The notes under the pieces were generated by a model. It worked only from the letters and a program-made list of their open reading frames with translations. It was not told the DNA's origin and did not search any database. This document shows positions 35,912 through 46,236 of a DNA stretch of 64,000 bases, piece by piece. This DNA comes from Marthasterias glacialis (lineage: Eukaryota; Echinodermata; Asteroidea; Forcipulatida; Asteriidae): the NCBI GenBank assembly GCA_911728455.2, contig OU452236.1:13193838-13257837 (forward strand), given 5' to 3'. A program made the translations under genes and the position numbers. How positions within the stretch are numbered: the stretch's first letter is position 1; the number at the start of each line of letters is the position of its first letter.

Positions 35912-37855
35912 TTGTTTTCACTCTGTTACAGCTTCGTGTACAAAAGTGCCATTAGACAGGCGTTTGAAGCGCATTCGGAGCAGCCCCGCTCCCTGGTGAT
36001 TTCAAGGCGGAAGATGGCCCTGGCTGGCCAAGAAAACCAGATTTTCAGATGCAGGACTATGGCAGCTAACTGCAGGTACAAGAAATTTCTCTCTAGCCCC
36101 ATTATTTCTGGAGTTATTGGCCGTGGCGCTGCCCACTTCTTTTTTCGGCGTTTTTTTTTGCTGGCTTCGGTCCAGCACACATGTAGGGGCCTTGCCTATT
36201 GTTGACATACACACAGCATGGCCGTATGCACTGGACATCCTCGGGGTGTCCTCTCTCCGCGGTCCCTGGCATCCTCCCTGTTTATCCTGCATCCTCAAGA
36301 CCGGCATTTTCGGAAAGCCCTTGAGCAGGGCTTTCCAACAGTGTCAGACTTGTCAGTTTCCCGCCAATACTTTGGGAGATAGAGCCGTTGCTAAGTCTTG
36401 TTTTCACTCTATTACAGCTTCGTGTACAAAAGTGCCATTAGACAGGCGTTTGAAGCGCATTCGGAGCAGCCCCGCTCCCTGGTGATTTCAAGGCGGAAGA
36501 TGGCCCTGGCTGGCCAGGAAAACCAGATTTTCAGATGCAGGACTATGGCAGCTAACTGCAGGTACAAGAAATTTCTCTCTAGCCCCATTATTTCTGGAGT
36601 TATTGGCCGTGGCGCTGCCCACTTCTTTTTTCGGCGTGTTTTTTAGCTGGCTTCGGTCCAGCACACACGTAGCGGCCTTGGCTATAGATGACGTACATAC
36701 AGCATGGCCGTATGCACTGGACATCCTCGGGGTGTCCTCTCTCTGCGGTCCCTGGCATCCTCCCTGTTTATCCTGCATCCTCAAGACCAACATTTTTGGA
36801 AAGCCCTGGAGCAGGGCTTTCCAACAATGTCAGACTTGTCAGTTTCCCGCCAATACTTTGGGAGATAGAGCAGTTGCTAAGTCTTGTTTTCACTCTGTTA
36901 CAGCTTCGTGTACAAAAGTGCCATTAGACAGGCGTTTGAAGCGCATTCGGAGCAGCCCCGCTCCCTGGTGATTTCAAGGCGGAAGATGGCCCTGGCTGGC
37001 CAAGAAAACCAGATTTTCAGATGCAGGACTATGGCAGCTAACTGCAGGTACAAGAAATTTCTCTCTAGCCCCATTATTTCTGGAGTTATTGGCCGTGGCG
37101 CTGCCCACTTCTTTTTTCGGCGTTTTTTTTTGCTGGCTTCGGTCCAGCACACATGTAGGGGCCTTGCCTATTGTTGACATACACACAGCATGGCCGTATG
37201 CACTGGACATCCTCGGGGTGTCCTCTCTCCGCGGTCCCTGGCATCCTCCCTGTTTATCCTGCATCCTCAAGACCGGCATTTTCGGAAAGCCCTTGAGCAG
37301 GGCTTTCCAACAGTGTCAGACTTGTCAGTTTCCCGCCAATACTTTGGGAGATAGAGCCGTTGCTAAGTCTTGTTTTCACTCTATTACAGCTTCGTGTACA
37401 AAAGTGCCATTAGACAGGCGTTTGAAGCGCATTCGGAGCAGCCCCGCTCCCTGGTGATTTCAAGGCGGAAGATGGCCCTGGCTGGCCAGGAAAACCAGAT
37501 TTTCAGATGCAGGACTATGGCAGCTAACTGCAGGTACAAGAAATTTCTCTCTAGCCCCATTATTTCTGGAGTTATTGGCCGTGGCGCTGCCCACTTCTTT
37601 TTTCGGCGTGTTTTTTAGCTGGCTTCGGTCCAGCACACACGTAGCGGCCTTGGCTATAGATGACGTACATACAGCATGGCCGTATGCACTGGACATCCTC
37701 GGGGTGTCCTCTCTCTGCGGTCCCTGGCATCCTCCCTGTTTATCCTGCATCCTCAAGACCAACATTTTCGGAAAGCCCTGGAGCAGGGCTTTCCAACAAT
37801 GTCAGACTTGTCAGTTTCCCGCCAATACTTTGGGAGATAGAGCAGTTGCTAAGTC
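35912..37855 (+). repeat. 972-bp dimer duplicated in tandem
   Basis: Monomers 35912 and 36398 recur as 36884 and 37370, each 972 bp away. Shared markers are TTGTTGACATACAC, CTCTATTACAGC (acceptor region of 36398 and 37370), GTGTTTTTTAGCTGG and CCAACAATGTCAG with GAGCAGTTGC. Only a single copy of this dimer exists after the second transposon (40933 and 41419). So it was doubled here after the 5-kb duplication, or lost there. Confidence 0.85.
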
Positions 37856-39789
37856 TTGTTTTCACTCTGTTACAGCTTCGTGTACAAAAGTGCCATTAGA
37901 CAGGCGTTTGAAGCGCATTCGGAGCAGCCCCGCTCCCTGGTGATTTCAAGGCGGAAGATTGCCCTGGCTGGCCGGAAAAACCAGATTTTCAGATGCAGGA
38001 CTATGGCAGCTAACTGCAGGTACAAGAAATTTCTCTCTAGCCCCATTATTTCTGGAGTTATTGGCCGTGGCGCTGCCCACTTCTTTTTTCGGCGTTTTTT
38101 TTTTTGCTGGCTTCGGTCCAGCACACATGTAGGGGCCTTGCCTATTGTTGACGTACACACAGCATGGCCGTATGCACTGGACATCCTCGGGGTGTCCTCT
38201 GTCCGCGGTCCCTGGCATCCTCCCTGTTTACCCTGCATCCTCAAGACCAACATTTTCGGAAAGCCCTTGAGCAGGGCTTTCCAACAGTGTCAGACGTGTC
38301 AGTTTCCCGCCAATACTTTGGGAGATAGAGCAGTTGCTAAGTCTTGTTTTCACTCTGTTACAGCTTCGTGTACAAAAGTGCCATTAGACAGGCGTTTGAA
38401 GCGCATTCGGAGCAACCCCGCTCCCTGATGATTTCAAGGCGGAAGATGGCCCTGGCTGGCCAGGAAAACCAGATTTGCAGATGCAGGACTATGGCAGCTA
38501 ACTGCAGGTACAAAAAATTTCTCTCTAGTCCCATTATTTCTGGAGTTATTGGCCGTGGCGCTGCCCACTTCGTTTTTCGGCGTGTTTTTTTTTTTGCTGG
38601 CTTCGGTCCAGCACACATGTAGGGGCCTTGCCTATTGTTGACGTACATACAGCATGGCCGTATGCACTGGACATCCTCGGGGTTTCCTCTCTCCGCGGTC
38701 CCTGGCATCCTCCCTGTTTATCCCACATCCTCAAGACCGGCATTTTCGGAAAGCCCTTGAGCAGGGCTTTCCAACAGTGTCAGACTTGTCAGTTTCCCGC
38801 CAATACTTTGGGAGATAGAGCCGTTGCTAAGTCTTGTTTTCACTCTGTTACAGCTTCGTGTACAAAAGTGCCATTAGACAGGCGTTTGAAGCGCATTCGG
38901 AGCAGCCCCGCTCCCTGGTGATTTCAAGGCGGAAGATGGCCCTGGCTGGCCAGGAAAACCAGATTTTCAGATGCAGGACTATGGCAGCTAACTGCAGGTA
39001 CAAGAAATTTCTCTCTAGCCCCATTATTTCTGGAGTTATTGGCCGTGGCGCTGCCCACTTCTTTTTTCGGCGTGTTTTTTTTTTTTGCTGGCTTCGGTCC
39101 AGCACACATGTAGGGGCCTTGGCTATAGATGACGTACATACAGCATGGCCGTATGCACTGGACATCCTCGGGGTGTCCTCTCTCTGCGGTCCCTGGCATC
39201 CTCCCTGTTTATCCTGCATCCTCAAGACCAACATTTTCGGAAAGCCCTTGAGCAGGGCTTTCCAACAATGTCAGACTTGTCAGTTTCCCGCCAATACTTT
39301 GGGAGATAGAGCAGTTGCTAAGTCTTGTTTTCACTCTGTTACAGCTTCGTGTACAAAAGTGCCATTAGACAGGCGTTTGAAGCGCATTCGGAGCAGCCCC
39401 GCTCCCTGGTGATTTCAAGGCGGAAGATTGCCCTGGCTGGCCGGAAAAACCAGATTTTCAGATGCAGGACTATGGCAGCTAACTGCAGGTACAAGAAATT
39501 TCTCTCTAGCCCCATTATTTCTGGAGTTATTGGCCGTGGCGCTGCCCACTTCTTTTTTCGGCGTTTTTTTTTTGCTGGCTTCGGTCCAGCACACATGTAG
39601 GGGCCTTGCCTATTGTTGACGTACACACAGCATGGCCGTATGCACTAGACATCCTCGGGGTGTCCTCTCTCCGCGGTCCCTGGCATCCTCCCTGTTTACC
39701 CTGCATCCTCAAGACCGGCATTTTCGGAAAGCCCTTGAGCAGGGCTTTCCAACAGTGTCAGACTTGTCAGTTTCCCGCCAATACTTTGG

Positions 39790-42010
39790 GAGATAGAGCC
39801 GTTGCTAAGTCTTGTTTTCACTCTGTTACAGCTTCGTGTACAAAAGTACCATTAGACAGGCGTTTGAAGCGCATTCGGAGCAGCCCCGCTCCCTGGTGAT
39901 TTCAAGGCGGAAGATGGCCCTGGCTGGCCAGGAAAACCAGATTTTCAGATGCAGGACTATGGCAGCTAACTGCAGGTACAAGAAATTTTTCTCTAGCCCC
40001 ATTATTTCTGGAGTTATTGGCCGTGGCGCTGCCCACTTCTTTTTTCGGCGTTTTTTTTTTCTGGCTTCGGTCCAGCACACATCGTCAGCAATTTCACGAA
40101 GTGCCAAAAAGTCCCCTGCAGCGAAAAATGTATGTTTGGAGAAAACCGCGTTTGAAGTTAAGCTTATTTTCAAATCACCGGTAGGTAGACTATTAGCGAT
40201 TCAATCTTTAAAATTTTTGCATGTTAGGGAAGTAGAGATCCCAAATCAAACAAATCTAGTTTCAATTTTGTCCATAACGGGTTTAATTAATGAGTAATTA
40301 TTTAATTAATGAGATTGTCTCTTTGTGAAAACGGTACAAAACGTGGTCTGTGTGCAGCGCGCCGTGTATAAACTTTTTAGCTGTTCGTGAAAACGCAAAA
40401 GCCGGAACACTATTTGGCTCTTCGTGAAAACGCAAAAGCCGGAGCACTAATGATTGGCACTGTGCCAGCTGTATAATCTACACGGCCACAAACTGGTAAA
40501 CAAGTTTTTGGCACTTCGTGAAAACGCTATTCCGGGTTCTTGGGGTTTTTGCCCTTCATCATCTTAGCATAATTAAGAAACCAGATGATTTTGAGACCTA
40601 CAATTTCGTAAATTGTTAGATACAGATCAACTAAATCGAAATCACAAAAAAAAAATCAAAATGAGTTTTTCATCGATTTTGCAAGTTTTTGGCACTTCGT
40701 GAAATTGCTGACGACATGTAGGGGCCTTGCCTATTGTTGACGTACACACAGCATGGCCGTATGCACTGGACATCCTCGGGGTGTCCTCTCTCCGCAGTCC
40801 CTGGCATCCTCCCTGTTTATCCTGCATCCTCAAGACCAGCAATTTCGGAAAGCCCTTGAGCAGGGCTTTCCAACAGTGTCAGACTTGTCAGTTTCCCGCC
40901 AATACTTTGGGAGATAGAGCCGTTGCTAAGTCTTGTTTTCACTCTGTTACAGCTTCGTGTACAAAAGTGCCATTAGACAGGCGTTTGAAGCGCATTCGGA
41001 GCAGCCCCGCTCCCTGGTGATTTCAAGGCGGAAGATGGCCCTGGCTGGCCAAGAAAACCAGATTTTCAGATGCAGGACTATGGCAGCTAACTGCAGGTAC
41101 AAGAAATTTCTCTCTAGCCCCATTATTTCTGGAGTTATTGGCCGTGGCGCTGCCCACTTCTTTTTTCGGCGTTTTTTTTTGCTGGCTTCGGTCCAGCACA
41201 CATGTAGGGGCCTTGCCTATTGTTGACATACACACAGCATGGCCGTATGCACTGGACATCCTCGGGGTGTCCTCTCTCCGCGGTCCCTGGCATCCTCCCT
41301 GTTTATCCTGCATCCTCAAGACCGGCATTTTCGGAAAGCCCTTGAGCAGGGCTTTCCAACAGTGTCAGACTTGTCAGTTTCCCGCCAATACTTTGGGAGA
41401 TAGAGCCGTTGCTAAGTCTTGTTTTCACTCTATTACAGCTTCGTGTACAAAAGTGCCATTAGACAGGCGTTTGAAGCGCATTCGGAGCAGCCCCGCTCCC
41501 TGGTGATTTCAAGGCGGAAGATGGCCCTGGCTGGCCAGGAAAACCAGATTTTCAGATGCAGGACTATGGCAGCTAACTGCAGGTACAAGAAATTTCTCTC
41601 TAGCCCCATTATTTCTGGAGTTATTGGCCGTGGCGCTGCCCACTTCTTTTTTCGGCGTGTTTTTTAGCTGGCTTCGGTCCAGCACACACGTAGCGGCCTT
41701 GGCTATAGATGACGTACATACAGCATGGCCGTATGCACCCGACATCCTCGGGGTGTCCTCTCTCTGCGGTCCCTGGCATCCTCCCTGTTTATCCTGCATC
41801 CTCAAGACCAACATTTTCGGAAAGCCCTGGAGCAGGGCTTTCCAACAATGTCAGACTTGTCAGTTTCCCGCCAATACTTTGGGAGATAGAGCAGTTGCTA
41901 AGTCTTGTTTTCACTCTGTTACAGCTTCGTGTACAAAAGTGCCATTAGACAGGCGTTTGAAGCGCATTCGGAGCAGCCCCGCTCCCTGGTGATTTCAAGG
42001 CGGAAGATTG
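39790..42010 (+). repeat. Right copy of the 5021-bp-spaced duplication
   Basis: It matches 34770-36990 through the transposon and about two following monomers. Within the transposon I find only two base differences (35173 A against 40194 T; 35300 T against 40321 C). One satellite difference is GCACCCGACATCC near 41737. The second transposon copy therefore arose by duplication of the locus, not by a second insertion. Confidence 0.88.
40082..40714. mobile_element. Non-autonomous TIR DNA transposon, copy 2
   Basis: A 633-bp element, same orientation, same insertion point and same target duplication as the copy at 35061. The terminal inverted repeats are 40082-40110 and 40686-40714 and match each other exactly. 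It interrupts the monomer anchored at 39812, whose T-tract neighbourhood has the same private form as the first copy (TTTTCTGGC, lacking the usual G before CTGGC). A shared host-site mutation plus a shared insertion site argue strongly for copying by duplication. Confidence 0.9.
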
Positions 42011-45000
42011 CCCTGGCTGGCCGGAAAAACCAGATTTTCAGATGCAGGACTATGGCAGCTAACTGCAGGTACAAGAAATTTCTCTCTAGCCCCATTATTT
42101 CTGGAGTTATTGGCCGTGGCGCTGCCCACTTCTTTTTTCGGCGTTTTTTTTTTGCTGGCTTCGGTCCAGCACACATGTAGGGGCCTTGCCTATTGTTGAC
42201 GTACACACAGCATGGCCGTATGCACTGGACATCCTCGGGGTGTCCTCTCTCCGCGGTCCCTGGCATCCTCCCTGTTTACCCTGCATCCTCAAGACCAACA
42301 TTTTCGGAAAGCCCTTGAGCAGGGCTTTCCAACAGTGTCAGACGTGTCAGTTTCCCGCCAATACTTTGGGAGATAGAGCAGTTGCTAAGTCTTGTTTTCA
42401 CTCTGTTACAGCTTCGTGTACAAAAGTGCCATTAGACAGGCGTTTGAAGCGCATTCGGAGCAACCCCGCTCCCTGATGATTTCAAGGCGGAAGATGGCCC
42501 TGGCTGGCCAGGAAAACCAGATTTTCAGATGCAAGACTATGGCAGCTAACTGCAGGTACAAGAAATTTCTCTCTAGTTCCATTATTTCTGGAGTTATTGG
42601 CCGTGGCGCTGCCCACTTCGTTTTTCGGCGTGTTTTTTTTTTGCTGGCTTCGGTCCAGCACACATGTAGCGGCCTTGCCTATTGTTGACGTACATACAGC
42701 ATGGCCGTATGCACTGGACATCCTCGGGGTTTCCTCTCTCCGCGGTCCCTGGCATCCTCCCTGTTTATCCCACATCCTCAAGACCGGCATTTTCGGAAAG
42801 CCCTTGAGCAGGGCTTTCCAACAGTGTCAGACTTGTCAGTTTCCCGCCAATACTTTGGGAGATAGAGCCGTTGCTAAGTCTTGTTTTCACTCTGTTACAG
42901 CTTCGTGTACAAAAGTGCCATTAGACAGGCGTTTGAAGCGCATTCGGAGCAACCCCGCTCCCTGATGATTTCAAGGCGGAAGATGGCCCTGGCTGGCCAG
43001 GAAAACCAGATTTTCAGATGCAGGACTATGGCAGCTAACTGCAGGTACAAGAAATTTCTCTCTAGTCCCATTATTTCTGGAGTTATTGGCCGTGGCGCTG
43101 CCCACTTCGTTTTTCGGCGTGTTTTTTTTTTTGCTGGCTTCGGTCCAGCACACATGTAGGGGCCTTGCCTATTGTTGACGTACATACAGCATGGCCGTAT
43201 GCACTGGACATCCTCGGGGTTTCCTCTCTCCGCGGTCCCTGGCATCCTCCCTGTTTATCCCACATCCTCAAGACCGGCATTTTCGGAAAGCCCTTGAGCA
43301 GGGCTTTCCAACAGTGTCAGACTTGTCAGTTTCCCGCCAATACTTTGGGAGATAGAGCCGTTGCTAAGTCTTGTTTTCACTCTGTTACAGCTTCGTGTAC
43401 AAAAGTGCCATTAGACAGGCGTTTGAAGCGCATTCGGAGCAGCCCCGCTCCCTGGTGATTTCAAGGCGGAAGATGGCCCTGGCTGGCCGGAAAAACCAGA
43501 TTTTCAGATGCAGGACTATGGCAGCTAACTGCAGGTACAAGAAATTTCTCTCTAGCCCCATTATTTCTGGAGTTATTGGCCGTGGCGCTGCCCACTTCTT
43601 TTTTCGGCGTGTTTTTTTTTTTGCTGGCTTCGGTCCAGCACACATGTAGGGGCCTTGGCTATAGATGACGTACATACAGCATGGCCGTATGCACTGGACA
43701 TCCTCGGGGTGTCCTCTCTCTGCGGTCCCTGGCATCCTCCCTGTTTATCCTGCATCCTCAAGACCAACATTTTCGGAAAGCCCTTGAGCAGGGCTTTCCA
43801 ACAATGTCAGACTTGTCAGTTTCCCGCCAATACTTTGGGAGATAGAGCAGTTGCTAAGTCTTGTTTTCACTCTGTTACAGCTTCGTGTACAAAAGTGCCA
43901 TTAGACAGGCGTTTGAAGCGCATTCGGAGCAGCCCCGCTCCCTGGTGATTTCAAGGCGGAAGATGGCCCTGGCTGGCCGGAAAAACCAGATTTTCAGATG
44001 CAGGACTATGGCAGCTAACTGCAGGTACAAGAAATTTCTCTCTAGCCCCATTATTTCTGGAGTTATTGGCCGTGGCGCTGCCCACTTCTTTTTTCGGCGT
44101 TTTTTTTTTGCTGGCTTCGGTCCAGCACACATGTAGGGGCCTTGCCTATTGTTGACGTACACACAGCATGGCCGTATGCACTAGACATCCTCGGGGTGTC
44201 CTCTCTCCGCGGTCCCTGGCATCCTCCCTGTTTACCCTGCATCCTCAAGACCGGCATTTTCGGAAAGCCATTGAGCAGGGCTTTCCAACAGTGTCAGACT
44301 TGTCAGTTTCCCGCCAATACTTTGGGAGATAGAGCCGTTGCTAAGTCTTGTTTTCACTCTGTTACAGCTTCGTGTACAAAAGTGCCATTAGACAGGCGTT
44401 TGAAGCGCATTCGGAGCAGCCCCGCTCCCTGGTGATTTCAAGGCGGAAGATGGCCCTGGCTGGCCAGGAAAACCAGATTTTCAGATGCAGGACTATGGCA
44501 GCTAACTGCAGGTACAAGAAATTTCTCTCTAGCCCTATTATTTCTGGAGTTATTGGCCGTGGCGCTGCCCACTTCTTTTTTCGGCGTTTTTTTTTGCTGG
44601 CTTCAGTCCAGCACACATGTAGGGGCCTTGCCTATTGTTGACGTACACACAGCATGGCCGTATGCACTGGACATCCTCGGGGTGTCCTCTCTCCGCAGTC
44701 CCTGGCATCCTCCCTGTTAATCCCGCATCCTCAAGACCGGCATTTTCGGAAAGCCCTTGAGCAGGGCTTTCCAACAGTGTCAGACTTGTCAGTTTCCCGC
44801 CAATACTTTGGGAGATAGAGCCGTTGCTAAGTCTTGTTTTCACTCTGTTACAGCTTCGTGTACAAAAGTACCATTAGACAGGCGTTTGAAGCGCATTCGG
44901 AGCAGCCCCGCTCCCTGGTGATTTCAAGGCGGAAGATGGCCCTGGCTGGCCAGGAAAACCAGATTTTCAGATGCAGGACTATGGCAGCTAACTGCAGGTA

Positions 45001-45829
45001 CAAGAAATTTCTCTCTAGCCCCATTATTTCTGGAGTTATTGGCCGTGGCGCTGCCCACTTCTTTTTTCGGCGTGTTTTTTTTTTGCTGGCTTCGGTCCAG
45101 CACACATGTAGGGGCCTTGCCTATTGTTGACGTACACACAGCATGGCCGTAGCACTGGACATCCTCGGGGTGTCCTCTCTCCGCGGTCCCTGGCATCCTC
45201 CCTGTTTATCCTGCATCCTCAAGACCGGCATTTTCGGAAAGCCCTTGAGCAGGGCTTTCCAACAGTGTCAGACTTGTCAGTTTCCCGCCAATACTTTGGG
45301 AGATAGAGCCGTTGCTAAGTCTTGTTTTCACTCTGTTACAGCTTCGTGTACAAAAGTGCCATTAGACAGGCGTTTGAAGCGCATTCGGAGCAGCTCCGCT
45401 CCCTGGTGATTTCAAGGCGGAAGATGGCCCTGGCTGGCCGGAAAAACCAGATTTTCAGATGCAGGACTATGGCAGCTAACTGCAGGTACAAGAAATTTCT
45501 CTCTAGCCCCATTATTTCTGGAGTTATTGGCCGTGGCGCTGCCCACTTCTTTTTTCGGCGTTTTTTTTTTTGCTGGCTTCAGTCCAGCACACATGTAGGG
45601 GCCTTGCCTATTGTTGACGTACACACAGCATGGCCGTATGCACTGGACATCCTCGGGGTGTCCTCTCTCCGCAGTCCCTGGCATCCTCCCTGTTAATCCC
45701 GCATCCTCAAGACCGGCATTCTCGGAAAGCCCTTGAGCAGGGCTTTCCAACAGTGTCAGACTTGTCAGTTTCCCGCCAATACTTTGGGAGATAGAGCCGT
45801 TGCTAAGTCTTGTTTTCACTCTGTTACAG

Positions 45830-45973
45830 CTTCGTGTACAAAAGTACCATTAGACAGGCGTTTGAAGCGCATTCGGAGCAGCCCCGCTCCCTGGTGATTT
45901 CAAGGCGGAAGATGGCCCTGGCTGGCCAGGAAAACCAGATTTTCAGATGCAGGACTATGGCAGCTAACTGCAG
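45830..45973 (+). other. Exon-like segment, representative of about 129 copies
   Basis: In nearly every monomer a pyrimidine-rich run ending TGTTACAG (acceptor-like) is followed by a 144-nt segment and then by CAG/GTACAAG (donor-like, matching at GT and the flanking CAG). The segment is open in one frame, a multiple of three, and starts and ends in phase 2, so spliced copies would join in frame. It would encode a basic, cysteine-poor 48-residue unit containing VYKSAIRQAFEAHSEQ and MALAGQENQIFRCRTM. I do not recognise the protein. Against real coding: about a tenth of copies have a stop, frameshift, truncation or lost splice base (4325, 10659, 14072, 17966, 26261, 27239, 27951, 28439, 29415, 29903, 34303, 50207, 55088, 63392), and other frames are equally open. 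It may be a remnant of a gene segment captured by the satellite, or chance. Confidence 0.3.
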
Positions 45974-46050
45974 GTACAAGAAATTTCTCTCTAGCCCCAT
46001 TATTTCTGGAGTTATTGGCCGTGGCGCTGCCCACTTCTTTTTTCGGCGTG

Positions 46051-46078
46051 TTTTTTTTTTGCTGGCTTCGGTCCAGCA
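46051..46078 (+). repeat. T-tract and UUCG-loop hairpin, representative
   Basis: A run of T (10 here; 6 to 15 across the array) is followed at once by TGCTGG and, after CTTCGGT, by CCAGCA. As RNA from this strand this could form a 6-bp stem with a bulged U and a C(UUCG)G tetraloop, a very stable loop type. In B and C monomers the stem is one pair shorter (AGCTGG). Some copies change the loop (GGCTTCAGTCC at 44604, 45582, 51930 and 58764). The T run lies before the hairpin, the wrong order for a terminator on this strand. Confidence 0.6.
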
Positions 46079-46211
46079 CACATGTAGGGGCCTTGCCTAT
46101 TGTTGACGTACACACAGCATGGCCGTAGCACTGGACATCCTCGGGGTGTCCTCTCTCCGCGGTACCTGGCATCCTCCCTGTTTATCCTGCATCCTCAAGA
46201 CCGGCATTTTC

Positions 46212-46236
46212 GGAAAGCCCTTGAGCAGGGCTTTCC
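46212..46236. repeat. Perfect 10-bp-stem hairpin in each monomer, representative
   Basis: The arms GGAAAGCCCT and AGGGCTTTCC are exact reverse complements, separated by the 5-nt loop TGAGC. The hairpin sits 62-86 bp before the next anchor in almost every monomer. Many changes fall in the loop (GGAGC in 36.8-41.8 kb, 49641, 55499 and 62826; TGAGC to ATGAGC near 30799). A few break a pair (CCGTTGAGC near 19350 and 20815; CCATTGAGC in 21301, 22765 and 24716). The truncated monomer at 27239 lost an arm plus the loop. Confidence 0.85.

Larger units (their letters stand above)
34770..36990 (+). repeat. Left copy of a 5021-bp-spaced duplication carrying the transposon
   Basis: From just before anchor 34791 to about 36990 the sequence is nearly identical to about 39790-42010, shifted by 5021 bp, including the transposon and its junctions. 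To the left the match stops near the anchor (CTTTGAGAGAT here, CTTTGGGAGAT in the other copy). To the right it stops in the exon-like part of the next monomer (GATGGCCCTGGCTGGCCAAG here, GATTGCCCTGGCTGGCCGGA there). The anchors 34791, 35912 and 36398 correspond to 39812, 40933 and 41419. Confidence 0.88.
34791..44833 (+). repeat. Transposon-bearing block, types A and C
   Basis: Anchors are 34791 (interrupted), 35912, 36398, 36884, 37370, 37856, 38344, 38834, 39325, 39812 (interrupted), 40933, 41419, 41905, 42392, 42881, 43371, 43861 and 44348. Besides the transposon duplication, monomers 37856 and 38344 match 41905 and 42392 at about 4049 bp, with markers GATTGCCCTGG, GTTTACCCTGC, CAGACGTGTC and GAGCAACCCCGCTCCCTGATG. 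Monomers 42392 and 42881 are a further local near-duplicate (CTTCGTTTTTCGG, GGGGTTTCCTC). Confidence 0.88.

Noticed and set aside
39812-40297. Coding frame of 161 codons running from satellite into the transposon
   Set aside because: The first copy of the same locus ends earlier because of a single base difference, and the frame has no recognisable domain. It is a chance read-through.
40082-40714. A second independent transposon insertion
   Set aside because: Insertion point, flanking satellite variants and target duplication are all identical to the first copy, with two differences in 633 bp. Duplication of the locus is far simpler.
45871-45887. CENP-B box in the monomer
   Set aside because: ATTCGGAGCAGCCCCG keeps TTCG and the central A of the box but has CCCG where CGGG is required: two of nine essential positions fail.
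46051-46078. Transcription terminator
   Set aside because: The T run precedes the hairpin on this strand. On the other strand the hairpin is followed by A, not T.
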